From Phytoseiulus persimilis (lineage: Eukaryota; Arthropoda; Arachnida; Mesostigmata; Phytoseiidae): 64,000 nucleotides of DNA. The notes beneath the pieces were generated by a model. The model was not told the origin of the DNA. It worked only from the letters and a program-made list of their open reading frames with translations, and did no database searches. Location of the stretch: the NCBI GenBank assembly GCA_037576195.1, contig CM075101.1, positions 32,984,001-33,048,000 on the forward strand, given 5' to 3'. The position numbers and the translations under genes are program-made. Shown here one piece after another: positions 1 to 13,447 of the stretch. Numbering within the stretch: position 1 is the stretch's first letter; the number at the start of each line of letters is the position of its first letter.

Positions 1-3000
1 GCGGCTGCAACATCGGCAACCAAGACGCCACCGCTGCCGCCGTCAATGGCCATGACGACGACCACCGTTTCAGAGGAACGCCTCCGAGCAACATCTTCCA
101 AAACGCCTCAGTGCGGTAGAGCCATGGTGCATAGTGCCGAGCTTGAATGATTGCCGGGATTCTTAAGCCGGAATCTTACTAAAGTTTTCGTGTTAGAGAA
201 GGCTCTAGCTGAGGTAAGCGGACGCTGCCAACTGCGCGATCGAGCAGCCATGGCACGGACAGATTTCCGAAGGGGGCAGAGAAAATAGCAAGTTGGAAAC
301 TTAGCCGGCCGGCGTCCACCGCGGAGCAAACAGCAAACGTTCAAATTGGCTGTTTGGTGAGCATTCAAGCAGATAAATTCGAAACTTTCGGCCGTGTGAA
401 TTAGTCCGTCCCGTGCCGCGTGCCAATGTGGAGTCCGACAGCAACTCCTCCTTACTTTTCGTATCGAATCGCACATCGAGCATTCTCGGACCGCGGATTC
501 TCGCATGCGGCATCTTCATGAGCCCACCCTTCAGGGATCCGTTCCAAATTTGATTCAAGCCCTTCCTGACCCTCAGCTCGCATTCCGCACTCAATGGCCC
601 GCGCTGCAGGAGCTCCCTCAGGTAACTGGGGAGGGCACAGGGACAGCGGGGAACTTCAGAGAATCTCTGAGTCTAATCCTTGTTTTGCGGCACCCCACCT
701 CACATGGTCAGATAACAAGCTTTTCCTGGTGTTGCCCTCAGATCGGGCTTCTGATCACTGCGAATATTGAGATTGGGCAGCAGATCACCGGGAACTGAGC
801 CCGTAAAACAGTGTTCGGGATGAACATACTTAATCGGAATGGATGACCTTAGTTCTAGCTAGCTAACTTCTCGTCCATCTGCTAGAAACGGCCCCCAGGT
901 GAATGAGCGGAGAGTTAGCATACTTGACCTGCTTGGAATCTTTCCATCGATCGAAGAACTACGTACTACTGAATGTGGGAACTCTTTCGGAGGCTCGCAA
1001 CATACGATAGTTTCATTAGGATGCGCGGTTCGAGAGCTCTATGCAAGGGCCACATCGGCATGGAGGGTCACGCAACAGACACGGCTCGCGGAATAGAGAC
1101 AATATTAGAGACGGATACTGTGGGACAATTCACAAAACGGCTGCCTACGAAGAATCGAATGCTTCGATTTGATTGTTTCTCCATAAGTCCACAGCAACGG
1201 TAGAGGTCACCGTGAAATAGACACGCTTCCATCTCTATGCGTTCGCCAGCTCATAGGCCCGAATCGAAGATTCCTGGCCGCCGAAATAACCGAGCTCGAT
1301 GAACTGGGGACGGAAGCCGTTCAGCAAGCGTAAGTGAAATCGCTCCTCTACATTCAAAGGCATTCCTCTGCCCGACCAGACAGTCATCTTCTGCCAAGGG
1401 CCCGATCCGCAAACACAGCCACACGTATTCGATAGCTCGCTTTCAACGTCATCAGACGGAGATGAAGAAGCTGTACCGAGCATACTTGCTGACAAGAGTT
1501 TGCGGATCGAGAACGCGGATATATTCGGCCGGAAAGTCGAAACGTAGATAAATAGGAAATATTCACGAACCACATCCGCGTCATGAATCGAATTCGTCGG
1601 TCGAGCGTCAAAGGTGATCGTATCGCCACCATACATGGTCGAGCTCCGAGAAAGCACAATGCTCCCGCTGTCAAGGAACATAGGGAGTAAACACGGGTGA
1701 CCGAGGGAGCAAGGAGCCGCAGCTACCGGTACCGTGGCCTGACGACCTGGGTGCTAATGTTCGTTGGACAGCAACACACGCTACGTCTAACGGTGCAAGT
1801 GAAGCACAGTGCCTGACTGCAGCTTTCCATCAGCGTCGCCAGCCACGACACCGTTGCAGTAGATGTCGCGTCGATGATCGGGCTACGGCGTGCCAAGGAA
1901 TCCACTGTCGCTCGTAGTGAGAACCTATTTGAATAGACGACCTCTCCGTGATCCGTAATGAGTTGTTCGCCGTTTCTGAAGCGAATCATATCTACGATGA
2001 CATTATCATTATTATTGCAAACATGTCACCAATCAAACAACATCAACCGTTCCGAACGAGGAACTAAGTCTTCGGCGGCCGCACTGGTTTCAAAATTCCA
2101 ATGAGCTCTCTCCGGCAACGAGTACTTCGAATCCGACTGGAGGCTTCAAACCATCTTGATACCGAGTTGACAGAGTATCATCATTATTACAATGAAGTAA
2201 TCATCCTCGGGGCACTGTGGACGATCACCCACTCGTCGGTCAGCAAGAAGAGACAGAGCGACTTCGAATAGTAAACACGGTCGGCGAAAGAGCCGTCTCA
2301 AATACGCCTTGTCAAAAGCAACTCCCTTCGTCAAAAAGTTCGCATCTACTTCGTCGACTGTATCGTCGACTAGAGGATTTAAGGGAATACTACGGAAGCG
2401 AGTTCGGATCACTGAAGCTAACTTTGAGGCTGCAATCCCACCGATGTTGAATTGTGCGTGAGAATTCCGAATATCATTTAGGCGTGTTTCGACGAGGAGG
2501 TTGTTACCAGCAATCATTGTCACGGATCGGTCGCATGACATCTCAAACACGAGTTGCACAGCACATAGTAGTCCCCCCGGTCCGAACTCCCGGAGCAACA
2601 GGTGATCGCGAATCACAGGAGCGATACTCTACTCTCCTTCCACAATAGGACAGCAAAAAGCAAACATTTAGAAGCGGAGTTACTGCTTCCGTGTTTTTGA
2701 CTTACGCGTTGGAGCTCGAAGCCGAATGGCTTCTTCGTAAACTCAGTTCACTATAGTCAATCACTGTGATCGTAGGGGTCATGTAATCCTGAGCAGTTGG
2801 TGCTATCACTCATTGCAGCTGCCCGCGAGCAGCGATTTCACGACGTGCCACTTAGTCCCATTGTTTGTCTAGCTGAACTAGCCAACTTGTTTTGGCGGAG
2901 AGCCGTCTAGAACATGTGTACCACGGAGCCACCACAAAAGGATCACGCGGGAAGAGCGAGTCAGATGAAAAGGGCGCGCATTTTCAACGCTCGACCAGCA

Positions 3001-3829
3001 ATCCGGTCTGCCTTGATACCCTGATTTCTGAGAGCCGACTTCTCGCAAGAGAACCGCTAATCGAGTGGCAGAAGGTGGGATGTTCTGCAGACTGCACTCA
3101 CCAAGATCGTTCACTCCGCAAAACGGCCAAAATGATGAAGCTGTACTGACTGAACACGGTGATGTTCGAATGCCGGGAACCCCCGCGGTGATGGGGAAAC
3201 GAGGCCCACGAGTACGAATGAGCAGATGATTTCACTCAACAGGAGTCTCCTTCCGATTGAGAAAACTGATCGAGTCCCCCGTTCCGCATGATCGGGTAAC
3301 TGATTAATGAGTTATTCCGGGAGTTTTCGTGCCGATTTGATTTCCTTGATCGCAGGAGCGTTTTCTTCCGCTGGGAACTCTCGACCTGTTTATCATACGG
3401 GAATTCAGCCCGATACCGTATGGAGCGGGCAGAATTTCGATCTTCCGGATATGCGAAACGATGAGCCGACTCACGCCCTCGGCATAATAAGGGAAGGGAG
3501 GAGGCTCCTCTTTGACGTTTGGCTTCTTCTCTCACTTTTGTGGTACTTCCATGGTGGCTTCTGCGGCGACAACCCTGTGGCGCTGTGAGCCTCGGGTCTA
3601 CGATGACATGCCTCCAACCGACAGCGTACAAATTGGTACAAGGTCGTCAAACCGAGACTTCACACGCTGAATGGGATATTTCACCGTTTTTGAGAACTAT
3701 GCGCTCCTCCACGCGATAAGTGTTATTATATTGCCGAGGGTAACAAATAACTCAGTATCTCCAGATTGGAGAGGGCAACTAGCTGCAAGATTTTGGAGAG
3801 GTTATGGACGTCGTGATGCCGACGTCAGA
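1..3829. other. No assigned gene; unassigned open stretches
   Basis: This stretch lies upstream of RPIA. At the left edge (1-120) several frames are open, so a truncated terminal exon of a neighbouring gene is possible but cannot be assigned to a strand. Minus-strand open stretches at 1235-1681, 1723-1989 and 2146-2616 (148, 88 and 156 codons) match no family I recognise and are within the length expected by chance in 64 kb. A plus-strand stretch at about 1250-1329 ends in a good donor (GTAAGT at 1330) and may be an exon of an unknown gene. I see no tRNA, rRNA or obvious repeat. Confidence 0.4.
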
Positions 3830-3916
3830 ATGCTTTCATCACCGCCTCCGTTCCACTGGTTCAGTCTTCTCAAACGTTCAACTAGGTTTCTAGGAAAATA
3901 TTCAAGTTTGGAAGCT

Positions 3917-6900
3917 ATGAGTCTCGAAGCTGCGAAAAAGCTCGCCGCCTGTGCTGCCGTAGAGGAATATGTTGAGGTAGGTCTACGCAAGACAGGTTAC
4001 TCGCGCACGCAAACTACTCGGATACCTCGCTGCTCATGAGAAAGTTTCCGATGGGTTCTAGCAGCTGACCGAGAAGTGGTAGTGTGATGCGGGACTAAAG
4101 AGGTGTTACGAGGGTCTGTCATCCCACTTCATGATCGTATGTCACGTTATGAAAAAAATTCACGTATGGTTGACACCAGGATTGCCACAGAAAATCCAAT
4201 GAAAAGGAAGGAACCTTCGGTAGCGCTCGACAGCTCGTCTGAGGTGGCGCACGTCGAGGAATTCTGCAGCGTGTGCCCTGCGATCGTTTATCTTGTAAAT
4301 ATCAGAATGGATCCATTCAAAAGCCATATACCTTCCGGATTGAACCCATCATTCCTTCGCGCGACTCCAGCCCCCCGTTTCCGTCTGAAATGAATTTTTG
4401 ATTTCTTCCCCCGGAGCGTGACGAGAGAAGGAGCAAGTTCCACCTGTCAGCTTGACAGTTTGGAGATGAAGCGTCTGCTCCGTGGCCGTTCTGTTTACAA
4501 AAATGCTCTGCTCCGCGCTACAGTCCGCTAACCACAGTTTTTACCCAAAACCTGATCGATCTTTGTTTCCCTGGATCTACTACAGATCGGAGTACTTGTT
4601 TGTACCGACCAGCCGGTTCCCTGTTTGGCCACCGGTGCGCTCGGTTGCGGGAAGCTGGCCGGACAAAACATCGATGGAATGAATTCGACTGCGACAATGA
4701 CCTCAATAACATTACAAAGCCACTTACGAGAAAACTTTTGCTCCGTTTTATACGCGGTTGGAGTCTCCTGGCACTGTCTGACGAAGCTACGTCTTCTGTC
4801 TTCCCTCGAAGACTTGAGCGAGCCCATCCTTTTTCTACCATGCTGGCTGTCGATGAACTTCGGTAGGTTCCCTGGAATTCATAGAATTGTCAACCATGAA
4901 CCCGGTTACGCTTGCCGATCCAAGAGGCTCGGGGTGAGAACTCCAATGTTCGCAAGCATTGCCTCGCTTCCGATTATGGCAACGATGACGTGAGCAAGAG
5001 CTCACATCATCCACTAACAGCGACAGGATTCGAAGAACTTCGGATAATTCATTATGTACTTTTTTCTTCTGTGATGCTGATAGCAATCAATCCATTCGCC
5101 AGCACCGTTCACTGCACGAATCATTACATTTACATTCATTCAGCTGGGTGCTGTAGAAAATGAACTTCTGGCAACCCAGCGTCACAAACCTTGGCCAAAC
5201 GTGGACTGGACTCTCATGTGATCGGTTTATGGTCTAATAGATAAAGTTACAGCCGATTTGGTGGGAACCAGTTCTGATCATAAGTCAGACGTTAGCACAA
5301 TTGTCCGATAGATTCCTGTTACGAGCTCGCATCGGCAGTCGTTTCTCCTCGCGGTCTTCGGAACCTTGGCTCTGTATTCTCGCCCATTCGTTGCGTCGCC
5401 GAATGTCCGTATCGGTAACAAGTCGGGATGTTCCAATATGACTGTCAGATCGGACTTTGTGAGCTTTTCCCGAATATGGAACTCCGAGACTAGTCAATAT
5501 CGTCGAACCATAGCAAACGGGGACGTATTTCTGCAGCAGAATGAAACAACATCAAAAATAGTGCCCTTGTGATCGTTTTGTCTGTCTCCGTTCCTTCCGC
5601 TCGTTTGTTCTTCGGCTCATGACGGTGACGTGCATTTCTGAGTAGAGCGCCACCAGCTCAGAGTTCACTCAGATCCAAACCGAACAGGCGCACGGACAGA
5701 CCGCCATCCTGTCAGTCTTCCATAGAAAAAGTTTAGGTGCGTTCTGGCTCGACGATGGTAGGGCGTTCGGAGTCGTCGAAGTCAGAACGTCTTGTCGTGA
5801 GCAATGTTCTTCACTTATGACCCCATTTACAGAATGAATGCTGGGTGGAATAAACCGGTGTCGATGTTTTGCTCGCGGCAAACGGGCAGGATGCAGAATC
5901 ATGCTCCCGCTCATTCGCTTACTCACAGAATTGAGAATGTTTCCCTTGAACGTAACTTTTCGGGAGCTCGTTCGGTTCACATGTGACAACGCCCTCCTTG
6001 GACGGGCCTCCGTGCGTCCGATTTCAATATGATCCGTTTCCTATTCAATCCTCACAGGCAGTCGCCTCTTAGAGATCCGCGTCAGCCTCCTCGGGTTCGA
6101 CAACCAAATCTTTGAGTTCCTTACTCGAACCCAATGCGCGAGAGTTTAGGCTTGGTGCACCGGCTGATAGCTCAGACGATTCGAAGATCGAGGACGCTCG
6201 GGAAGTCGTTGGCAGCATTCGCCCCCAGAATCAGGCCTTCACGAAAGGAGAAAACGAGAAAACTCTGAATGCCAACCAAGCGCACCCGAGTGATGTCCAT
6301 GTTCGGGCCGAGGCTCAGAGGCGGCCATCATCCGTGGCTCGCGATAGGAAGCGAGGATATCGAATGGATGGCGAGTGAACGATGGTTGGCAACGCGAGAG
6401 GCCGCAACTCAGGGGAACCTCTCATGTGAGGTAGCTCCTGAAGATCTGGCAGAAGCTCCGCGTTCTTCTTTGTGCACGAAGGAGCTCCCTTGGTCGATCT
6501 GTCACTTGACAGCCCGGATCAAGTTTCTGTTTGCGTAAGTAAACATACTCGGTGAATGAGCGGATTGTTCCCGGGGCTGATCCGGTCGTTGGGATCTTCT
6601 GAAAATGGTTTTCGCCCGCGGCTCGGTATCGGGGCAACAACCCGATCGTACTATTGCGACGAAAATTCGCGATGCAAAGGTGGATCCGAACTCAGCGGCG
6701 ATTCATTGATCGAGGAAAGTCCACTTGCCGGATACATGATAGCGATCCGAAGCCGAACCCTGATTAGTTTTCTGTGTTGACGAACCAGCGATTGTATGAA
6801 TGCGTCCCGATTCGCAGTTTCGTAAGCGAACCTGCTGCCGTGAAGATTCTGAAGTCGGTGTCGGGTTTGCTGAGCCACGCATATGTATTTCTCTGCGGGA

Positions 6901-9900
6901 ACGATCGTCGCAAGGGAGAACCTATACTGGAAATCGATAGAATGCTCTGCTCAGATCCGAGGTCTCGATGCGGGCCGCGGCCGGTGATGTTTGTGAGGGT
7001 TGCTTTGAGCTGACGCGTGAGGCGGCGTGCCTAAAACACCAATAGATTGACAGGAACCTCTGGAGGCCATGCAAGCATTGTTCTCTCCTGAATCTGATGT
7101 TTACGGACGTGGACAGGGAGACCGAGTCTCCTTTTTGCTCGTAGCAACCACCAATCATTCATTATGTTCTCCGTTCTGGATTCCGATTGCTTCGTATGCA
7201 CCCTACGAACGTTTCTTCGAGCCATCCGACGGCTCTAGAGCGTTTCGGCCCGAAACGACGAAAATCGATGCAAGTTCCGAAATCCGTGTCTCCGAGTTTT
7301 GCGTGGCCGTTGAATAGTGGGTCGAATCAGAAGCTTCCTGACCGACTCGTACATCCGGAGGAGGTCGTTGCGTTGAAATACATTTGATCAGAATGGTTTT
7401 CGCTCCTAATAGAGCGGCTGCATCAGAATCTACAGTACAGCGTTAAGTGCCTGGACTTCACTCTTTTGGTGGCTGTATTGCTTGAAGACTGGTGACGAAT
7501 TTCAGGGTCTGCAACGCAGCAGATTAGTCGCCTCTTTCTCTTCTCCTTTGACTTCGTTTGACGTTCCGTACGGTTCCAACGGCTGAGCAGGCAGGTTCGG
7601 CGAAGGTCGACGGCCTTTCACGTAAATTGCCGATACACGCGGATACACAGACATACTAACTTATATTACGCAATCCTTCCGAACGTGGTGCTTTTTTCTC
7701 TCATACGGCGAGAATCAATGCTTCAGCTGGGACCTGAACCGTCAGCCTTCCCATCAATGGCACTGCGGAATGTTCGACGCTTGTTGTGGCCACTGGTTGC
7801 CAGCCTATACCGCCTGGATCAGCCTATAACGAGTTGTAACACTTTTAAGAGGCGTTTCCCTTCGCTAGGTGGCACCCTTTGTGTTGACGCAGCTGACTTT
7901 TGACGAAGCTTTTCTTAGATATTTTTCGTTTCCCCGTCGTCTGTGTTCCGTTGAAGAACCATTTGAACTTGCGGTCTGCTCAGGCCACACGATTGGTTGC
8001 TTGGTGGGTCGGTTGCCTCGCTGGCTCAGCTGGAGCCTCGTCACACACTTACAGGCGAGCAGTTGTATTTTCGGCGTGGATCTTCGAAATGTATGGGGTC
8101 ACAGCGATCCCGCAGTACGCTTTTTTTGAAAAATTCCCGGAAAGATTCCCTCCGAACAGTCCATTCATGAGGAGGAAATCTGCTAGGTCGATCGAATGCG
8201 TCTCTCCTCTGTCTACAGTCAAGCTTCTGTCTCTCGAGCTCGATCAAGCGTTCACTGAATTCGTGGTGACGGGTCGAATCTTCTGCTTGACACGGGTGTG
8301 CTTACCGAGCGAACGTAGACTGCGCGCAAAAATCATCCCGAGGGAGCTATGATGTGAACCGAACCAGTTTGAATTAATTGCTGTGGATGACTCCCTGTAG
8401 TTTGCGCTGACCCTTTCGCCGAATCGATTCCGAGAGAGAGAGGTTTTTGATCGGATTCCGTCAAATACCGAAGCTGTTGACTCTTCAAGATTAGACCGAA
8501 GAAGATAATGGGAGGAAGAAGGGAGCAGAGAAGTGAATTCGAACGCTCGAATTGAAGGCAGGCGGAGTGGAGCTCCTCGACTTCGGTCAAGAATCATGAA
8601 TTTTTGAGAACACAGATCAGCCGTTCCATTCGCCATTACGTACAGTCGTTCCAGCGATTGCATATTTCCATCGTTGGAAACCGACTGAAAATATCGCCGC
8701 CAAGATACATCACGTCATTACGCCATGGTCAGAGAGCTGGTAGGCTGGATCGCTCACATCAGGGTAATCGTCATCGATGTACTCTTTAGCCCACACAGCT
8801 ACGATCTGTAGTGAAGTTGATGACTCTCGACTGTGTTCATCCCTCTGGCCTCAGTGAAATTTCTCATCCCATCGTCTCCTTCCATCGACACCCGCGATGC
8901 TGGTCCGGATTGCTACCACCGCTCTGGAATAAACTTCCAAAAGTCTTTTCGCGGTTCGAGTCGGCGGAACCTCTCGTTCTGGCTTCTCTAAGAGATTTTT
9001 CTGTTTTTCTTTCCGGAGCATTCCTCCTGGCGTCGTCGTAGGATGGGGTCGCTTTCCAGCAGCTACTGTTACGATCACATTGAACAAAAATATTGTTTCC
9101 ACCAGCAGCGGCGCTTATACGAGTTCCAGACTAGACGGACTGCAGTCAACGAATTCAGGGGCGATTCTCCGTCGCGTTCTCATGACGGTTCTGCTTTGCC
9201 CAGAAGATTTTCTACACGAGTCCGGAGACCAATGTCTGCTCGCTGGGTGGTGGTGATATCGGCAGTACACGGCTCGCTGTCATTTGATCGGTTCTCGATT
9301 GTAATTTGTTGACATTTTTTCGTTGAAAGACTGGGAACCTCTACCCCAGTAAGGAGCGCAGAAAGACAAGAGCGACGGCACGGGGAAATGCTCCTTCGAA
9401 ACATATCGTATACGGTTGACATATTTAAAATCTGATGGTGAGATCCCGTTGTTTTCCCATGAAAAAACTCTCCGTGTGCACTGTGATTCCTCATCCGGTT
9501 GCCGAAGAAACAGCGCCTGATGACATGGCTTGATGTCTGAACGTGGCCGCCGGTGATTAGCAAGGTATATCCCTTGTCCTCGGAGCTCTCAGCAGCAGTT
9601 GCCAAAGTGTGTGAATCAATTTTCATGAAATCAAAAAGTGCGAACTGTCTATCAATCCCGTTCGACGGATCGTCACTTCATGCGGGGTCCGAGTCAAAGA
9701 ACCAATTGACATCTCTTCTTACGGAAAGCAACCGATTGATTTTTCGAAAAAGAAGAGGAAGAAAGTCGCTTCATTTGATGTTTTTTCCCGAGTTACAGCA
9801 ACGAGAGCCATAAAAATCACTGCAACCGCCTCCATCGATCCCGTGTTAACGTTTGGTCCTTACGAAGAGCGACGCAAGAATTTCGGGCATCCATGGCGAT

Positions 9901-12735
9901 TGTCCTCCATAAAAACTGTGATTAGTTACCAATCGAGGTTCGTGTTCCGTTCTTGTAATTTGGTCATCTCAAGAATGACGCTGGATGGAAACGCTGCAAT
10001 CGGTCGGCGCAAAAGATCGTCCTGGTCGTGCGATGTTGGGAAACTCCGAGCTGGTGTTAATGAGTCCCGTAACTGTCCATAGATGGTCCAGCTGCGACTT
10101 CTACGAATGGAATTCATGTGTTTCTTATCAATCATGCGCCAGAACTCCGATCCTTCTTCTCGCACATCATGCGAGAGCTGTTCGGGCGAAATACGCCGTC
10201 GACTCAACTGCTGATGTTAATCTCTGGCTGGAGCGATTTAATGTACTCAGAAATATATCTCCTCGAGGAATTGAATGTGAATTTCGTGAGACGCACGTGA
10301 CGCGGAAGCTCCGAGCTATTTGGAGTATCGAGTCAAAACAATGAGGGACTAGTCAGAAGTGAACTCTCGAACAATGTAGGCAAATCTCGAGGTCCCGAGA
10401 CTAAAAGTCTGCGCGCAGCATATCCGGTCCCGACGAGACCTACTGAAGATTTAGGGAAATATGAATTCAGTTCCACAAATTTTGTCTCAAACTTCGTGAT
10501 TCGCGATTCTTAGGAATCTAAGGAAGAGGAAATCGCTTGGATAAATATTTAGCCAAAATGCACTGACGGGAGGTGAGATACGGTCGTTCCGCCTGAAATC
10601 ATCGCTGAATAAATGCGATTCGACAACCTCCTTCTTCACGTCACCTCTCTCCTTCAATTCGGTTTTCCAGACCCACATGTTGTCCCTCGTCGGGTCTGTT
10701 CGGGAAAGAGACAAAACTTTGACTGCGCGAATCGCAAAGCTCACGACGTTCGATTTACGAACCCGTTCTGCCTACGGCTGCAGTTCGAAAATGGGACGAT
10801 CCTAGATGAAATCGTTGTAAATCGATTCCAGTTGCGATTCATTGGTCGGAATTTTTTCCTGGCTGTAACTGTTGCCGAAGCATTGTCCAGGTTTCAGCCG
10901 AGAGAATTCAACATTGAGTCGAGAGCGGCCGTAAGAGTCAGGAGCGAATGTCAAAATTTGAGTTGACTGCGAGCGAAACTAAGGTCGATGAAGACCTCCC
11001 AGAGATCGTCACCGGATAGACCGGAACGTTTCTTGAACATCCCCCAGACTTTGATCAGATCGGCGAAGCGCTGCAGGGTGCAACTACAATCACTGCTCTG
11101 ACTGGGTTTTCCTCTAACATATATATGTAATAATCACCTAGTGCTCGATCACCGACGCCCTGTATCCGAGAGATTCGTATCCTGTCTGGGGTCACTGAGA
11201 CACTTCTCACATATTTTTCACTTCACTGAAAATAGGAAATGATCTCACTTCACCACTCCTGCGGCACAGCTCATCAGCTTTCGCGGTCGACTCCGCGCGG
11301 ACTGCCAGCCGCTGAACCGACGACGCTGCTGCTTTGACGAAATTTCGCCAGGAGGCGCTAGGGTATCGAATTCGCTGCTTGTCGAACGTCTCCAGCGCCC
11401 CAACCGAAGATCATTCATTAATATCTCTGATCGGCTTATCGGATGGCACAAGGAAGAATCATGGTCAGACGTGTGCGGAGGCCCGCGAGGTGCATCGGCG
11501 AACGTCTCCCGTCGCACATCACATGATCTCTGTAACCTTGCATGTCGTACGCATAACATCTGCGGCCGCTTTGCGTTTTACTAGGAATGGAGCAGCGTCT
11601 GACGAAGACGAATTCCATCTCCGCGGAAGCGGAGACAGGTAGAGATTCCACGAATACCGCAATTGCTTCCGAAGTTTGCATCATGTCTATTTCTTTCAGA
11701 GTGACTTCGCAGTCGGCATCGGAAGCGGGAGCACCGTGGTCTACGCTGTTGAAAGATTGGGTTCGTATTCGGTCTCTTCGCATATTGTTAGCGCACATGA
11801 TGAACCGAGCGTCTCGGGTCTCGCGCGTAACAGCTCTCCTCTCTCCGATAGCCTATTTCCGTTTTATTCGGAGAAAGCGTCTTCCCAGAAGAGGCCCCTA
11901 TCATTGTCCGGAAAATGAGCAAAACTGATAAGGAAACTTTTCCTTCCAGCCGAGCTAATCCAATTGAAACGGTTAGAAAACATCAAATGTGTTCCCAGTT
12001 CTTTTCAAGCTCGTCAGTTGATTCGGAAACACAATCTACAACTGACTGACCTCGAAGAAACTCCGGATTTAGATGTCGCCATCGACGGGGCCGACGAAGT
12101 GGATTCGGCGCTCACTTGCATAAAAGGTTTGGTGCTCAACTCTTTTCGATCCACAAGTGTCTCTCGGACTCCATGCCCGATCGGGGATTCTTCTGTGTCA
12201 AGAGACCAATCCATGCTCTTGGATCAGGTGGTGGTGGATGCCTCACGCAGGAGAAGATCGTCATCGCCGCAGCTAAGAAGTTCATCGTGATCGCTGATTA
12301 CTCCAAGCAATCCGAACGCTTGGGCGAAAAATGGAAAAAAGGAATCCCCGTGGAAGTGATACCTATGGCGCACAAGCTCGTTGCGAAAAAGATTGAGCAG
12401 CTTCTGGGTTTCGAGCCCGTTCTGAGACAAGCTGTCGCTAAGGCAGTGAGTACAAGTGAAACGCCTGATTTGAATAGCTGATCTATATTCGATCACGAAC
12501 AATTCCGCTGACTGAGATGTCACCTTTCCAGGGACCGGTGGTAACAGACAATGGCAACTTCATTCTGGACTGTCCCTTCGCATCGGGGAAATTGGTTAAT
12601 TGTTACGAAACCAACATCAGCATAAAAATGATCCCTGGTGTGGTGGAAACAGGCCTTTTCGTCAGAATGGCCGAGAGAGCATATTTCGGGCTGGCAGATG
12701 GGAAAGTTACGTTTTTGCCGAGGCCGTCGCCCTGA
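3917..12735 (+). CDS. RPIA: Ribose-5-phosphate isomerase (RPIA), 5 coding exons
   Basis: This cytosolic enzyme interconverts ribose-5-phosphate and ribulose-5-phosphate in the non-oxidative pentose phosphate pathway. Coding exons are 3917-3976, 11700-11760, 11950-12126, 12228-12445 and 12532-12735, giving 239 residues, close to the animal RPIA core. Exon 1 encodes the N-terminal [16 protein letters not shown] helix. Exon 2 has the phosphate-binding GIGSGST loop (residues 26-32). Exon 3 has DGADEVD (86-92), whose D86 and D89 align with the catalytic aspartates of E. coli RpiA. K99 and E108 of the [12 protein letters not shown] segment match the other active-site residues. Exon 5 begins [10 protein letters not shown] and contains [13 protein letters not shown]. 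All exon phases agree. Two donors are weak (GTTCGT after exon 2, GTTTGG after exon 3). An in-frame upstream ATG at 3830 would add 29 basic and hydrophobic residues, possibly a targeting peptide, unless the AG at about 3895 is a 5'UTR splice acceptor. Confidence 0.95.
3977..11699 (+). other. RPIA intron 1 (7.7 kb), no assigned nested gene
   Basis: This intron has donor GTAGGT at 3977 and acceptor TTTCTTTCAG ending at 11699. It is at least 20 times longer than any other intron resolved in the window. Open stretches on both strands (for example 7900-8352 plus, 8244-8663 minus, 9180-9626 minus) resemble no known family. A minus-strand open stretch ending near 6070 closes with an acidic tail ([11 protein letters not shown] then stop) and could be a terminal exon of a nested gene, but no partner exon was found. 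No TIR element or tandem array was seen. Confidence 0.6.
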
Positions 12736-12813
12736 TCGTCTTCGATCGATAGAGGGTTGGAGGCTCCCTATAGGGAATACTGAACACTCCTTGGGAAGCA
12801 CCGAGTCACATTC

Positions 12814-12819
12814 AATAAA
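12814..12819 (+). terminator. Poly(A) signal AATAAA of RPIA
   Basis: A canonical AATAAA lies 79 bases after the RPIA stop codon. Cleavage about 15-25 bases later would fall at or inside the stop codon of the convergent WAP-type gene (12839-12841). Confidence 0.75.
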
Positions 12820-12838
12820 GTTCGTCCTTCATCCATCT

Positions 12839-13447
12839 TCATTGGCGGAAATTATTGCTCCAATCGAGGCATTCATAGCTACAAGTTGTAATGTCCGCAC
12901 AACATCGGCAGTCTGACGTGCAGTTCCCGTCCATTTTCTTGCATTTCCGAAGCAGTTGCACTGGATGATACTTCGGACAGTACTCTGCGCGTGAGAATGT
13001 GCAGTATTTGAAAGTAGAATTATCAATGGTTCGATTGACCGCGGACAGACGAGGCTTTCTCAGACGAAGGTTCGACAGTGAACTCACCGTGCACAAAGTG
13101 CCTTGAGCCTTCCGGCGCGCATCTCATTCCCGCGCATTTCGACGGGCAGCAATACGATCCAGAGTCCATATCACACTCGGAGTTCGACGAACATTTTTTC
13201 AGGGCCTTGTCGGCTTTGATTCGCTTCCTCAAGCAAGCCATATAATCGAACACTGGGCATAAACCCAGATCGACTGAAAGATTATCATCAATGCGGACGC
13301 AATGCTCTCAGCGGGATGGGGATCGCAGACTCTTTGAAATAAGTAACGGAACTCACTGGTCATCTTCTGCTCATCCGTGAGTGCGAATCCTTCCCGCGCT
13401 CCGACGAGCGCTACGGTTGAAGCCATTAATAAGATGAAAGCCCTCAT
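12839..13447 (-). CDS. Secreted double WAP-like cysteine-rich protein, 3 exons
   Basis: Exons on the minus strand are 13447-13357, 13273-13088 and 12984-12839, coding 140 residues with matching phases. Both introns start GTGAGT and are 83 and 103 bases long. Residues 1-17 form a signal peptide (MRAFILLMASTVALVGA). The mature part has two blocks of eight cysteines. Residues 36-82 follow the WAP four-disulfide-core order (CP, C, C, C, CC, C, C). Residues 95-131 repeat the order with tighter spacing. Exon 2 carries essentially only the first block and exon 3 only the second, so the domains look like exon duplicates. WAP proteins are commonly extracellular protease inhibitors or antimicrobial peptides; which applies here cannot be told from sequence. 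The stop codon lies 20 bases beyond the RPIA poly(A) signal of the opposite strand. Confidence 0.85.

Noticed and set aside
1..120. Open frame running off the left edge
   Set aside because: All three plus frames and one minus frame stay open over most of this stretch, so no strand or frame can be preferred.
2146..2616. 156-codon minus-strand ORF in the first 3 kb
   Set aside because: A few ORFs of this size are expected by chance in 64 kb, and no motif, splice partner or signal supports it.
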